The translations under genes and the position numbers were made by a program. A stretch of 64,000 bases of DNA from Bacteroidota bacterium (lineage in GTDB: Bacteria > Bacteroidota > Bacteroidia > Flavobacteriales_D > Crocinitomicaceae): assembly GCA_024280295.1 (NCBI GenBank), contig JAJRQK010000013.1, positions 25,694 through 89,693 of the forward strand, in the 5' to 3' direction. The notes under the pieces were generated by a model. That model saw nothing but the letters and a program-made list of their open reading frames with translations, did not search any database and had not been told where the DNA came from. Every line of letters begins with the position of its first letter. The first letter of the stretch is position 1. This document shows, one piece after another, positions 1 to 7,933 of the stretch.

Positions 1-218
1 AATTTCCGATAATCAAACAACGATGCAAAGCCAAACCCGCCAGCAACACTCACTATAACTAATAAGGTAATTGGAATTCTAACTCGCTTAAATAAAAGGT
101 GAACACTCGTATAACGCCAATTTAGAACAGCAAAAATCACAACCAAAATTCCAACAACAATCCCTATAATGTATTTTGCCTTTTGCGCTTTCGAAAGATC
201 ATTCCAATATTCCTTCAT
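1..218 (-). CDS. LapA-like (DUF1049) membrane protein, 3' end outside window
   Basis: Reading leftwards from an ATG at 218, the frame stays open for 72 codons and runs off the window. The protein begins MKEYWNDLSKAQKAKYIIG, has a hydrophobic helix (about residues 17-32), a short basic loop with VHLLFKRVRIPI, then a second hydrophobic stretch (about 50-65). This two-helix layout with a hydrophobic beta-like linker is typical of the LapA/DUF1049 family of small inner-membrane proteins linked to envelope or lipopolysaccharide assembly. The assignment comes from the pattern only, and the C-terminus is not visible. It is divergent from efp, with a 92-nt gap holding both promoters. Confidence 0.55.
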   Translation of the reverse strand, partial: MKEYWNDLSKAQKAKYIIGIVVGILVVIFAVLNWRYTSVHLLFKRVRIPITLLVIVSVAGGFGFASLFDYRK

Positions 219-310
219 AATGAATTATTTTAGGCAAATATCGGGAATTAATTCATTTCACGGGAATAATCATTCGTATTCCTTATATTCGTTCAACGAA
301 AAAAACAACA

Positions 311-877
311 ATGGCAAATACTTCAGATATCAAAAACGGCTTGTGCATCAATCATAATGGAAAACTCTTCCAAGTTAAAGAATTTCAACATGTGAAACCG
401 GGGAAAGGCCCAGCGTTTGTTCGTACTAAAATAAAACAGATTGATACTGGTCGTGTTTTAGATCACACCTTTTCTGCTGGACACAAAATTGAAGTAGTTC
501 GGATAGAAAATCGTGAATACCAATACCTTTATCAAGAAGGAGATAGTTATGTGTTTATGAACACTGAAAATTACGAACAGGTGAACATACAACCTTCTCT
601 TGTGGACAAACCAGAATTTCTGATTGAAGGAATGATTGTATCAATCATCTATCACGCGGATGAAGAAATGCCATTAGTATTAGAATTACCTATGCACATT
701 GTTTCAGAAGTGACATACACAGAACCTGGAATTAAGGGGGATACAGCAACAAACACAATGAAACCTGCAACAATTGCCAGTGGTGCAGAAGTCAGAGTCC
801 CATTATTCATCGATACAGGCGAAGTAATTAAAGTTGATACACGAACTGGAGTTTACGTCGAGCGTGTAAAGAGCTAA
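311..877 (+). CDS. efp: Translation elongation factor P
   Basis: Full-length EF-P of 188 aa, the usual size, with the three beta-barrel domains. It binds stalled ribosomes between the P and E sites and promotes peptide bonds at polyproline stretches. The domain I tip loop KPGKGPAFVRTK (residues 29-40) carries Lys32 at the position that is modified in many bacteria. I see no epmA/epmB-type modification gene in the window, so the modification state cannot be judged. The C-terminal domain ends with the expected GEVIKVDTRTGVYVERVKS. The start is the ATG in an A-rich leader. The gene stands alone and is followed by a clear intrinsic terminator. Confidence 0.97.
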   Translation: MANTSDIKNGLCINHNGKLFQVKEFQHVKPGKGPAFVRTKIKQIDTGRVLDHTFSAGHKIEVVRIENREYQYLYQEGDSYVFMNTENYEQVNIQPSLVDKPEFLIEGMIVSIIYHADEEMPLVLELPMHIVSEVTYTEPGIKGDTATNTMKPATIASGAEVRVPLFIDTGEVIKVDTRTGVYVERVKS

Positions 878-896
878 TCGAATTGAAAATCGAGTG

Positions 897-936
897 TTGG
901 GGTACTATTCATTGAATAATGCCCCAATTTTAATTT
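897..936 (+). terminator. Intrinsic terminator after efp
   Basis: Outer stem TTGGGG/CCCCAA encloses an inner TATTCA/TGAATA hairpin and is followed by a T-rich stretch. It lies 20 nt after the efp stop codon. Confidence 0.75.
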
Positions 937-1014
937 ATGATATTCTTAGTTTAATTGGATTCATTTTAATGGCATACTAAATATCACTTTAATCATTTCT
1001 TAAACTAAAATCTT

Positions 1015-2043
1015 ATGTTTATTGGAAAACGCTATCCATTTTGGGGATTAGTAAACTGGAGTAAGAAATATATTTTAATCTTTATTCTAGTTGATATTAT
1101 TCCCATTTTACTCTATAAACTATTGGGCTGGGAATGGCTAGCAATTCCGTGGCAACCAATAGCTCTAATCGGAATCGCAGTTTCGTTTTACTTAGGGTTC
1201 AAGAATAATTCATCTTACGATCGATTGTGGGAAGCTCGAAAAATCTGGGGAGGAATTGTAAACTCTTCACGGACATTCACCGTTATGTCGCGAGACTTCA
1301 TTACCAACGAATTTGCGAAAAAAAAACTAACGGAGGAAGAATTAAAATCGATACACAAATCAATCGTGTATCGTCATGTTGCTTGGCTAAAGGCACTTAC
1401 TTATCAGCTTCGTATGCCCAGACCTTGGGAACATTCGGCAAAAATCGAAGACATGTTGCGCAAAGAGGGAGGTGTTCATTCTGATGAAGATCATTTTCTA
1501 AAATTGAAACCTTACCTTTCAGAAGAAGATTACGATTACTTGATGACCAAAGGGAATAAAGCTTCTCATCTATTAAGTATTCAATCAAAAGAATTATTAA
1601 AGCTGAAATTAGCAGGTCAAATTGAAGATTTCCGTCATATGGAACTTGAAAAAATGATTGGTGAATTTTACACACTACAAGGCAAATCTGAGCGTATTAA
1701 AAACTATCCGTTTCCAAGACAATATGCCACTGTGAATTATGTATTCGTTTGGACGTTCATACTCTTGCTTCCGTTTGGAATGTTAAACATATTTCACGAT
1801 CCTAGCAATATGAGTTGGGGTTGGGGTTGGCTGGTATTTCCTTTCACACTTCTAGTGTCATGGATTTTCATTCTAATGGAATTAATTGGAGACTACTCAG
1901 AGAATCCTTTTGAGGGGCTTTACAATGATGTTCCGATTTCTACGATGGCAAGATCAATAGAAATTGATATTCGACAGATGTTAGATGACACGAACATACC
2001 TGGTCCACTTCCTCCTGTTGGTAAATATAGTATTCTGTTCTAA
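1015..2043 (+). CDS. Bestrophin-family anion channel
   Basis: A 342-aa membrane protein of the bestrophin/UPF0187 family, whose bacterial members are pentameric ion channels of the inner membrane. The diagnostic segment FKNNSSYDRLWEARKIWG spans residues 62-79, just after two N-terminal membrane helices (about 20-37 and 46-61). Two more hydrophobic helices lie near residues 243-262 and 268-292, followed by the conserved GDYSENPFEGLYNDVPIS. The basic N-terminal FIGKRYPFWGLVNW is also typical of Bacteroidota members. Known relatives conduct chloride or cations; which one here cannot be told from sequence. It appears to be a single-gene unit with a structured spacer downstream. Confidence 0.9.
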   Translation: MFIGKRYPFWGLVNWSKKYILIFILVDIIPILLYKLLGWEWLAIPWQPIALIGIAVSFYLGFKNNSSYDRLWEARKIWGGIVNSSRTFTVMSRDFITNEFAKKKLTEEELKSIHKSIVYRHVAWLKALTYQLRMPRPWEHSAKIEDMLRKEGGVHSDEDHFLKLKPYLSEEDYDYLMTKGNKASHLLSIQSKELLKLKLAGQIEDFRHMELEKMIGEFYTLQGKSERIKNYPFPRQYATVNYVFVWTFILLLPFGMLNIFHDPSNMSWGWGWLVFPFTLLVSWIFILMELIGDYSENPFEGLYNDVPISTMARSIEIDIRQMLDDTNIPGPLPPVGKYSILF

Positions 2044-2073
2044 ACACAATCTTTTTGGACTTGATACTTTTGG

Positions 2074-2214
2074 ATTCATCACCGTAGAATATGCCTAGTC
2101 CTAAATAACCGTTACAGGTTTTAGGACTAGACAGAAAGCATAGCTTTCGAGAAGATCTCGGTGAATTTATCAATGTAGAATTATCAAACCGTTTCACTGA
2201 CGTGAAAGTTTGAT
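2074..2214. other. Spacer with nested hairpins, possible structured RNA or repeat
   Basis: Four consecutive inverted repeats: 2095-2130 (10-bp stem CTAGTCCTAA/TTAGGACTAG), 2134-2148 (GAAAGC/GCTTTC), 2148-2160 (CGAGA/TCTCG) and 2183-2214 (ATCAAAC/GTTTGAT plus inner TTTCAC/GTGAAA with a 2-nt bulge). CACCG at 2080-2084 can also pair with CGGTG at 2159-2163, which would enclose the first three as a multibranch. No open reading frame explains it. It lies between the bestrophin gene and tRNA-Ser. Function unknown. Confidence 0.5.
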
Positions 2215-2271
2215 GGCATCCACTTCGCTGCGGAACGAACCGTAGACTCTCATCCTACAGTTCCAAAAAAC

Positions 2272-2306
2272 AAAAAAGAGCCTCGTTAAAACAAGGCTCT
2301 TTTTTT
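2272..2306 (-). terminator. Terminator downstream of tRNA-Ser
   Basis: AGAGCCT/AGGCTCT hairpin flanked by A6 on one side and T7 on the other, so it can work in both directions. On the minus strand it lies directly after the tRNA-Ser 3' end. Confidence 0.8.
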
Positions 2307-2307
2307 G

Positions 2308-2392
2308 CGGAGAATGTAGGATTCGAACCTACGGTACCTTGCGGTACGCTGGTTTTCAAGACCAGTCCATTCGACCACTCTGGCAATTCTCC
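2308..2392 (-). tRNA. tRNA-Ser (anticodon TGA)
   Basis: On the minus strand the acceptor arms GGAGAAT and ATTCTCC pair perfectly, and the anticodon arm CTGGTCTTGAAAACCAG places TGA in the loop. An extended variable arm (GTACCGCAAGGTAC) and the T-arm GGTTCGAATCC complete a class II serine tRNA of 85 nt. The discriminator is G, as expected for serine. CCA is not encoded. Confidence 0.97.
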
Positions 2393-2599
2393 AGACGCCA
2401 AAAGTACAGAAAGATTCTTCACCTGCAAGGGAATTCTAAAAATAAATATTGTTTTTTTATTTGACTACTGCTATCTGTTAGATTAGCATTCATCGAGGGT
2501 AGTTCACATGCTCAAAACAACCAAGGAATCAATAACCACAAGAGTCGACAGCTATGATGTTGGATTTTTGTACCTTTAGATCGTCACTAATAGAATCGT

Positions 2600-4045
2600 A
2601 TGAAAATACTTGGATTGCTCCTTCTTGCATTATTTATTGGTTATTCTGCTCAATCTCAGGATAAAAAGCTTAAAGCATACTTAGATACCAAACAGTTCTA
2701 TGCTCCTGGAGTTGGAAACTATATTGAATTCCAATTACAATTTGTCGGCTACTCAATTGAATATAAAGGAAAAGACAATGGACTCATCGGTGAGGTTGCT
2801 ATTCGTATGAAATTGAAGCAGAATGAACAAGTGGTTCAAGAGGATGCTTACCGTCTTACGACACCATTTATGAAGGACAGCATCGTTGAAGATTTTTTCG
2901 ACATTAAACGTTTTGTCTTAGCACCTGGCGAATATAAGTTCGAAATTGAACTCTATGATATGAATGGTCGCGAAGAACCAATGAAGGCAAGTCAAATGTT
3001 AGTTATCGAAGAACTTGGAGATGCTATTTCAATCTCAGATATTGAGGTTGCAGAAGTTGCAACAGTAGGAGATGGTACATCACCCTTTTATAAATCGGGA
3101 TATGATATAATTCCTAAATTATCGACCTTCTACCCATCAGTACTAAACTCAATTCCTGTGTACTTTGAGATCTACAATTCTATCCTGCTTGAAGATTCTA
3201 TTTTTGGGGTGCGACAAACAGTTGTAAATGCAATTACGGGCAGTACAATTGAAGCTCACACTAAAACTTCCAAACACTATTCTGCTGAAGTTGTTCCTTT
3301 TTTGCGTGAAGTCGACATCTCGGAATTACCAACTGGAACTTATATTCTAAGCTACACTCTACTATCAAGAAGCATGAATGAATTAGCAACGGAATCCTAT
3401 GAATTCGAACGAAGTAATGATGTTCGGAATTTTATTCTTGCCAGTGACATTATTTTAAATCCTGAATTTCAAGCATCAATTTCAGATGATAGCATCGGCT
3501 ACTTTCTTGAATCACTAATCCCTATTTCCCAATCAACGGAAATTAAAAATATCATTGCTATATCCAAAACAAAAAGTGCGAATAAAGCTCGGAAACACAT
3601 TCAATTGTATTGGAGTGCTACCTCGCCTGAGAATCCTTACGAAGCTTGGATCAGATACAAAAATCAAGTCTCTTTGGTGGAACGGTCGTTCTCAAACAAC
3701 TTCCAATCTGGCTATGAAACTGATAGGGGACGAGTTTATTTACAATATGGATCCCCAACAAATATTATTGTCAAGGAGAACAACATGAACGAGTATCCAT
3801 TCGAAATTTGGCAATACAATCAGATTGGGAAATTCAGCAATAAACGTTTTATTTTTTACAATCCAGATCTTGTTAATAATACCCACCGCCTACTTCATTC
3901 AGACATGATTGGAGAATTAAAAAATCCTGGATGGCAGCAAGAATTGGCTCGCCGAAATACCGGGAATGGAAATATCAACAATCAAAACGGAGATGTCCAA
4001 GATCAATTTGGAGGAAATGCCATTGAATATTACAATCAATATTGA
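2600..4045 (+). CDS. GWxTD domain-containing secreted protein
   Basis: A 481-aa protein with an N-terminal signal peptide (about residues 1-19, ending SAQSQ). The C-terminal third holds the GWxTD-type region with GYETDRGRVYLQYGSPTNI at about residue 370, preceded by WIRYKNQVSLVERSFSNNF, which is the family signature. The first two thirds look like a beta-rich domain. GWxTD proteins are common and unexplained in Bacteroidota; no biochemical role is established. A TACCTTTA box at 2571-2578 resembles a Bacteroidota -7 promoter. The GT2 gene follows after 30 nt and may be co-transcribed. Confidence 0.85.
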   Translation: MKILGLLLLALFIGYSAQSQDKKLKAYLDTKQFYAPGVGNYIEFQLQFVGYSIEYKGKDNGLIGEVAIRMKLKQNEQVVQEDAYRLTTPFMKDSIVEDFFDIKRFVLAPGEYKFEIELYDMNGREEPMKASQMLVIEELGDAISISDIEVAEVATVGDGTSPFYKSGYDIIPKLSTFYPSVLNSIPVYFEIYNSILLEDSIFGVRQTVVNAITGSTIEAHTKTSKHYSAEVVPFLREVDISELPTGTYILSYTLLSRSMNELATESYEFERSNDVRNFILASDIILNPEFQASISDDSIGYFLESLIPISQSTEIKNIIAISKTKSANKARKHIQLYWSATSPENPYEAWIRYKNQVSLVERSFSNNFQSGYETDRGRVYLQYGSPTNIIVKENNMNEYPFEIWQYNQIGKFSNKRFIFYNPDLVNNTHRLLHSDMIGELKNPGWQQELARRNTGNGNINNQNGDVQDQFGGNAIEYYNQY

Positions 4046-4075
4046 TCATTTCGCAATTTGAATTAACTTCGGGCT

Positions 4076-5104
4076 GTGATTAATCAAACAGCCATCGTAA
4101 TACTAAACTGGAACGGAAAACAGTTTCTTGAGCAATTTTTACCTACAGTTATACGCTTTTCAAAAGGTGCGCAGGTAGTGGTTGCAGATAATGCTTCTAC
4201 TGACGATTCCATTTCCTACTTAAAAGAGAATTTTCCGGAAATTAGATTAATTCAAAACGAATCAAATGGTGGTTTTGCCAAAGGATATAATGATGCTTTA
4301 AAGCACATTGATTCAGAATTTTACGTACTCTTAAATAGCGATGTTGAAGTCACCGAAAATTGGTTGAATCCACTGCTGGATATAATGGAGGACCCGAAGA
4401 TCGCCGCGTGTCAACCTAAAGTGAAATCACATGCTACACAATCTGAGTTCGAGCATGCAGGTGCTGCTGGAGGATATTTAGATGTCAATTATCACCCCTT
4501 TTGTCGGGGTAGGATATTTAATTCTGTCGAAAAAGACCTTGGGCAATACGACCATCCAACGGAAGTTTTTTGGGCAACTGGGGCTTGTTTGCTTATTCGA
4601 TCAAAGCTTTTCCATGTATCGGGTGGTTTCGATGAGGATTTTTTTGCTCACATGGAGGAAATTGATCTCTGCTGGAGATTAAAACGTGCAAACTATAAGA
4701 TATTTGTTGTTCCTAAGTCTACTGTCTATCATGTTGGAGGAGGCACTCTCCCCTATTCTAGTCCGCGGAAAACATACCTAAACTTCAGAAATAGCCTTTT
4801 TATGATTACAAAAAATCATGAAGGAATACTCTTCCCTAAAATGGTTTGGCGTGGAATACTAGATGGTATGGCTGCCGCAACTTTTCTACTGAAAGGAGAA
4901 TTTAAGCAATTTGGCGCAGTTTTCAACTCACATATAGCGTACTATGGCAAAATGCGGACATTCCTTCGAAAGCGTAAAGCTTTGAAAAAATGGCAAACAG
5001 AATTTAATTCAACAGGTCATTTTAAGGGAAACATCCTTTGGAACTATTATGGGAAAGGGGTGAAAGAGTTTTCGAAATTAAATATGCGGCTTTTTAGAAA
5101 ATAA
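4076..5104 (+). CDS. GT2-family glycosyltransferase
   Basis: A 342-aa GT-A fold glycosyltransferase with a GTG start. N-terminal TAIVILNWNG (residues 5-14) and VVADNASTDDS form the nucleotide-sugar binding fold, and LLNSDVEV (about 86-93) supplies the DxD-like metal site. GGFDEDFFAHMEEIDLCWR (from about 183) is the acceptor/base region typical of rhamnosyltransferase-like GT2 enzymes, followed by HVGGGTLPYSSPRKTYLNFRN. It probably transfers a sugar to a surface glycan or glycolipid at the cytoplasmic membrane face. Donor and acceptor are unknown. It follows the GWxTD gene and is convergent with the glutamine synthetase across a 481-nt spacer. Confidence 0.9.
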   Translation: MINQTAIVILNWNGKQFLEQFLPTVIRFSKGAQVVVADNASTDDSISYLKENFPEIRLIQNESNGGFAKGYNDALKHIDSEFYVLLNSDVEVTENWLNPLLDIMEDPKIAACQPKVKSHATQSEFEHAGAAGGYLDVNYHPFCRGRIFNSVEKDLGQYDHPTEVFWATGACLLIRSKLFHVSGGFDEDFFAHMEEIDLCWRLKRANYKIFVVPKSTVYHVGGGTLPYSSPRKTYLNFRNSLFMITKNHEGILFPKMVWRGILDGMAAATFLLKGEFKQFGAVFNSHIAYYGKMRTFLRKRKALKKWQTEFNSTGHFKGNILWNYYGKGVKEFSKLNMRLFRK

Positions 5105-5585
5105 GACTCGAAGACTTTCAGACGCTAAGATTTTAAGACAGGAAGATATATAAGAGATAGTAAGATTGGTACTCTGCCCCCACGGAGTTTGATAGCTGAT
5201 TGAACATTTCATGCTTATGCGAAGTTACTGGTGGCTGCGACCAAAGGAGCACACGCACGGTTTACTGAACACGCATGAATGAAGAGCACTAAAAAATGTA
5301 GGGGGAATTGGCAGCAAAATAAATTCACGAATAGTAATTCAGATTTTAAGTTTTTTCTGACTGCTACCCTAGGGGTCGGGCTTTCCGCTCTATCTTTATC
5401 CAAACGTAGACTTGACTATCGGCAAATTTACAACTGAATAAAGGATGCCGCTGCTATCCCTAGCAGAAGTTCTTCGGAAAACCACTAATTGCTTAATGAC
5501 TCATTTCTGGCACAAAAAAGACCGTACATTTCTGCACAGTCCTTCAATCTTAACATCTTTAAATATCGTCTAATAAATCTCCAAT
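5105..5585. other. 481-nt intergenic spacer, no gene found
   Basis: Lies between the convergent GT2 and glutamine synthetase genes. Its left part has AT-rich, low-complexity text with repeated GAC/AAG words. Its right part contains copy A of the 95-bp interspersed repeat. The 62-codon minus frame across 5215-5403 shows no recognisable protein pattern and spans part of the repeat, so I do not call it a gene. Confidence 0.6.
5375..5468 (+). repeat. Interspersed intergenic repeat, copy A
   Basis: Begins GTCGGGCTTTCCGCT and ends AAAGGATGCCGCTGCTATCC followed by CTAGCAGAAG. The arms ATCTTTAT and ATAAAGGAT can pair around a variable centre, and the 3' end forms its own CTGCTA/TAGCAG hairpin. Copies B (44949-45047) and C (59286-59377) share both ends and the length but not the centre. 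I recall similar GGGCTTTCCGCT...AGGATGCCGCT elements in other flavobacterial genomes, but cannot check this here. Confidence 0.65.
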
Positions 5586-7772
5586 TTATCTCGTAAACAA
5601 CATCTCACTAAATTTAGGAAGTGGCCAGATTTTGTCGTCAATTAAGACCTCTAACTTATCGGCATGGTAGCGAATTTCATCAAAATGAATCTTAACTGTA
5701 TCGCAATAAGTTATTGCCTTTTGTTCCATATTATCAATCTTATTTGCCTTTTTGCGTGCCGCAAGCATCTTATCACATGCATCTTTCATTTTGTTCATGT
5801 GAACCGATGTTCGCTTTAGTAGTTCAATTTGAGCGTCACTTGCCTCTTTCCCCATTTTATCTCCGAGGACGTCAAACAACCCTTGAATATTTGCAATTAA
5901 GGTGTTTTGGTATTCTACAACAGCAGGAAGGATTGTATTTTGAGACATCTCACCCATTACACGTGCCTCGATTTGCAGCTTGTAAACGTAACTCTCAAAT
6001 TCTATTTCTTGTCGGGCTTCCAATTCACGTGGAGTCAAAACGCCCATATCATTAAAGATCTTTTCCACTTTTTTATCACTCCAAACTTGAAGTGCTCGCG
6101 GCGTATCTTTTAGGTTTGATAGACCTCGTTTCTCTGCTGCTTTCACCCACTCATCTCCATATCCATTTCCTTCAAAGCGAATTTTCTTGGAAGTCTTAAT
6201 CAACACTTGCAGTTCTTTAAGAATTGCCTCATCTTTCCCATTTCCCTTTTTAATTCGAGCGTCGACATTCTTTTTGAATTCAATCAATTGATTTGCCATA
6301 ATTGTATTAATTACAATCATGGCAGATGCGCAATTCGCCGATGAACCAACCGCTCTAAATTCGAATTTATTTCCTGTAAAGGCAAAAGGTGATGTTCTAT
6401 TTCGATCGGTGTTATCTAACAAAATTTGAGGAATCTTACCGATATTTAGCTTTAACTCTGTTTTATCTTCTGGCGTCATTTTGCCTGCTTTCACATCCGT
6501 CTCTATCTTATCGAGTAATTCTGATAATTGCGATCCAATAAATGCGGAAATAATTGCTGGAGGCGCTTCATTTGCTCCTAAACGGTGATCATTTCCAGCT
6601 CCTGCGATACATGCTCGCAACATATCTGAATGATCGTGGATTGCTTTCAATGTGTTCACGAAGAACGTTAAGAATTGTAGATTCGATTTTGGGTTTTTCC
6701 CAGGTGCGAGTAAGTTTACTCCTGTATCAGTACTCAATGACCAGTTGTTGTGTTTCCCAGATCCGTTTACGCCGGCAAATGGTTTTTCGTGGAGCAATAC
6801 TCGAAAATCATGCTTTCTCGCCGTTTTCTCCATTAAGTCCATCAGCAATAGATTATGATCATTCGCCAAGTTACATTCTTCAAACATTGGAGCACACTCG
6901 AATTGATTTGGTGCAACTTCATTGTGTCGTGTTGTCACAGGAATACCCAAACGAATTGATTCCAACTCAAAATCGCGCATAAATTCTGTTGCTCGTTCTG
7001 GGATAGATCCAAAATAGTGATCATCTAGCTGTTGGCCTTTCGCTGATGCATGACCAAACAATGTTCTTCCAGACATCTGTAAATCAGGACGAGAATTGAA
7101 ATAGGCTTTATCAACTAAGAAGTACTCTTGCTCCCATCCTAAGGTTGCATTTACTTTCTTTACGTTTTTATCGAAGTAATGACAAACATCAGTGGCTGCG
7201 TTATCAACTACGTGGAGCGCTTTCAGTAATGGCATCTTGTAATCCAAAGCTTCACCAGTATAGGCAATGAATATTGTTGGGACACATAATGTTTTTCCCA
7301 TAACGAATGCTGGCGACGATGGATCCCATGCCGAATATCCTCTTGCTTCAAATGTATTTCTAATTCCTCCATTGGGGAATGATGAAGCATCTGGTTCTTG
7401 CTGTACAAGTAACTCTCCGTCAAATCGTTCAATTGCTTTACCAGGCCCAACAGGTGTGAAAAACGCATCGTGCTTTTCTGCAGTTGCCCCTGTTAACGGC
7501 TGAAACCAATGGGTATAATGTGTCGCTCCTTTCGTCAATGCCCAATCCTTCATGGCTGAAGCAATTTGATCGGCAATTCCACGATCTAATCTAACGCCAC
7601 TCTTGGCAGCACTCATCATCGATTTATATGCTTCACGCGGAAGGTATTCACGCATTACCTCAGCATGAAAAACGTTTTCACCAAAAATATCAGAGATTTT
7701 CTGATCAAAGTGAACATGTTTTGGTTTTCTATGGAGTACATCGTGATATGCTTGAAATCTTTTGTTCGTCAT
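5586..7772 (-). CDS. glnN: Glutamine synthetase type III
   Basis: At 728 aa this is the long GSIII form found in Bacteroidota and cyanobacteria, not the 450-aa GSI. It makes glutamine from glutamate, ammonia and ATP in the cytoplasm. An N-terminal GSIII-specific domain comes first. The catalytic core then shows WEQEYFLVD, RHNEVAPNQFECAP, KPFAGVNGSGKHNNWS, and RNRTSPFAFTGNKFEFRAVGSS, which carry the glutamate/metal and ATP-binding residues. A helical C-terminal domain follows. Upstream, a long-spaced inverted repeat of G-runs (7811-7856) lies within the leader and may be a control site. The gene is transcribed away from the M16 gene 161 nt upstream. Confidence 0.96.
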   Translation of the reverse strand: MTNKRFQAYHDVLHRKPKHVHFDQKISDIFGENVFHAEVMREYLPREAYKSMMSAAKSGVRLDRGIADQIASAMKDWALTKGATHYTHWFQPLTGATAEKHDAFFTPVGPGKAIERFDGELLVQQEPDASSFPNGGIRNTFEARGYSAWDPSSPAFVMGKTLCVPTIFIAYTGEALDYKMPLLKALHVVDNAATDVCHYFDKNVKKVNATLGWEQEYFLVDKAYFNSRPDLQMSGRTLFGHASAKGQQLDDHYFGSIPERATEFMRDFELESIRLGIPVTTRHNEVAPNQFECAPMFEECNLANDHNLLLMDLMEKTARKHDFRVLLHEKPFAGVNGSGKHNNWSLSTDTGVNLLAPGKNPKSNLQFLTFFVNTLKAIHDHSDMLRACIAGAGNDHRLGANEAPPAIISAFIGSQLSELLDKIETDVKAGKMTPEDKTELKLNIGKIPQILLDNTDRNRTSPFAFTGNKFEFRAVGSSANCASAMIVINTIMANQLIEFKKNVDARIKKGNGKDEAILKELQVLIKTSKKIRFEGNGYGDEWVKAAEKRGLSNLKDTPRALQVWSDKKVEKIFNDMGVLTPRELEARQEIEFESYVYKLQIEARVMGEMSQNTILPAVVEYQNTLIANIQGLFDVLGDKMGKEASDAQIELLKRTSVHMNKMKDACDKMLAARKKANKIDNMEQKAITYCDTVKIHFDEIRYHADKLEVLIDDKIWPLPKFSEMLFTR

Positions 7773-7810
7773 GGGATTTTGTTTTCTGTTGACAAATCTA
7801 CATTATAATT

Positions 7811-7856
7811 AGGGGGTAATATCTAAAAAAAACATAAAATGTTATCAACACCCCCT
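7811..7856 (-). promoter_or_regulatory. G-run inverted repeat in glutamine synthetase leader
   Basis: AGGGGGT at 7811-7817 and ACCCCCT at 7850-7856 are exact reverse complements in otherwise AT-rich DNA. They lie 39-84 nt upstream of the glutamine synthetase start. This could be an operator pair or an RNA hairpin with a 32-nt loop. There is no direct evidence of regulation. Confidence 0.35.
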
Positions 7857-7933
7857 TACATTTAAAGGGTAAAATAAAAATAAATGAAAAAATAAGAACT
7901 ATTGTCCGAAAAACGGGAAATATTGACATTAAG

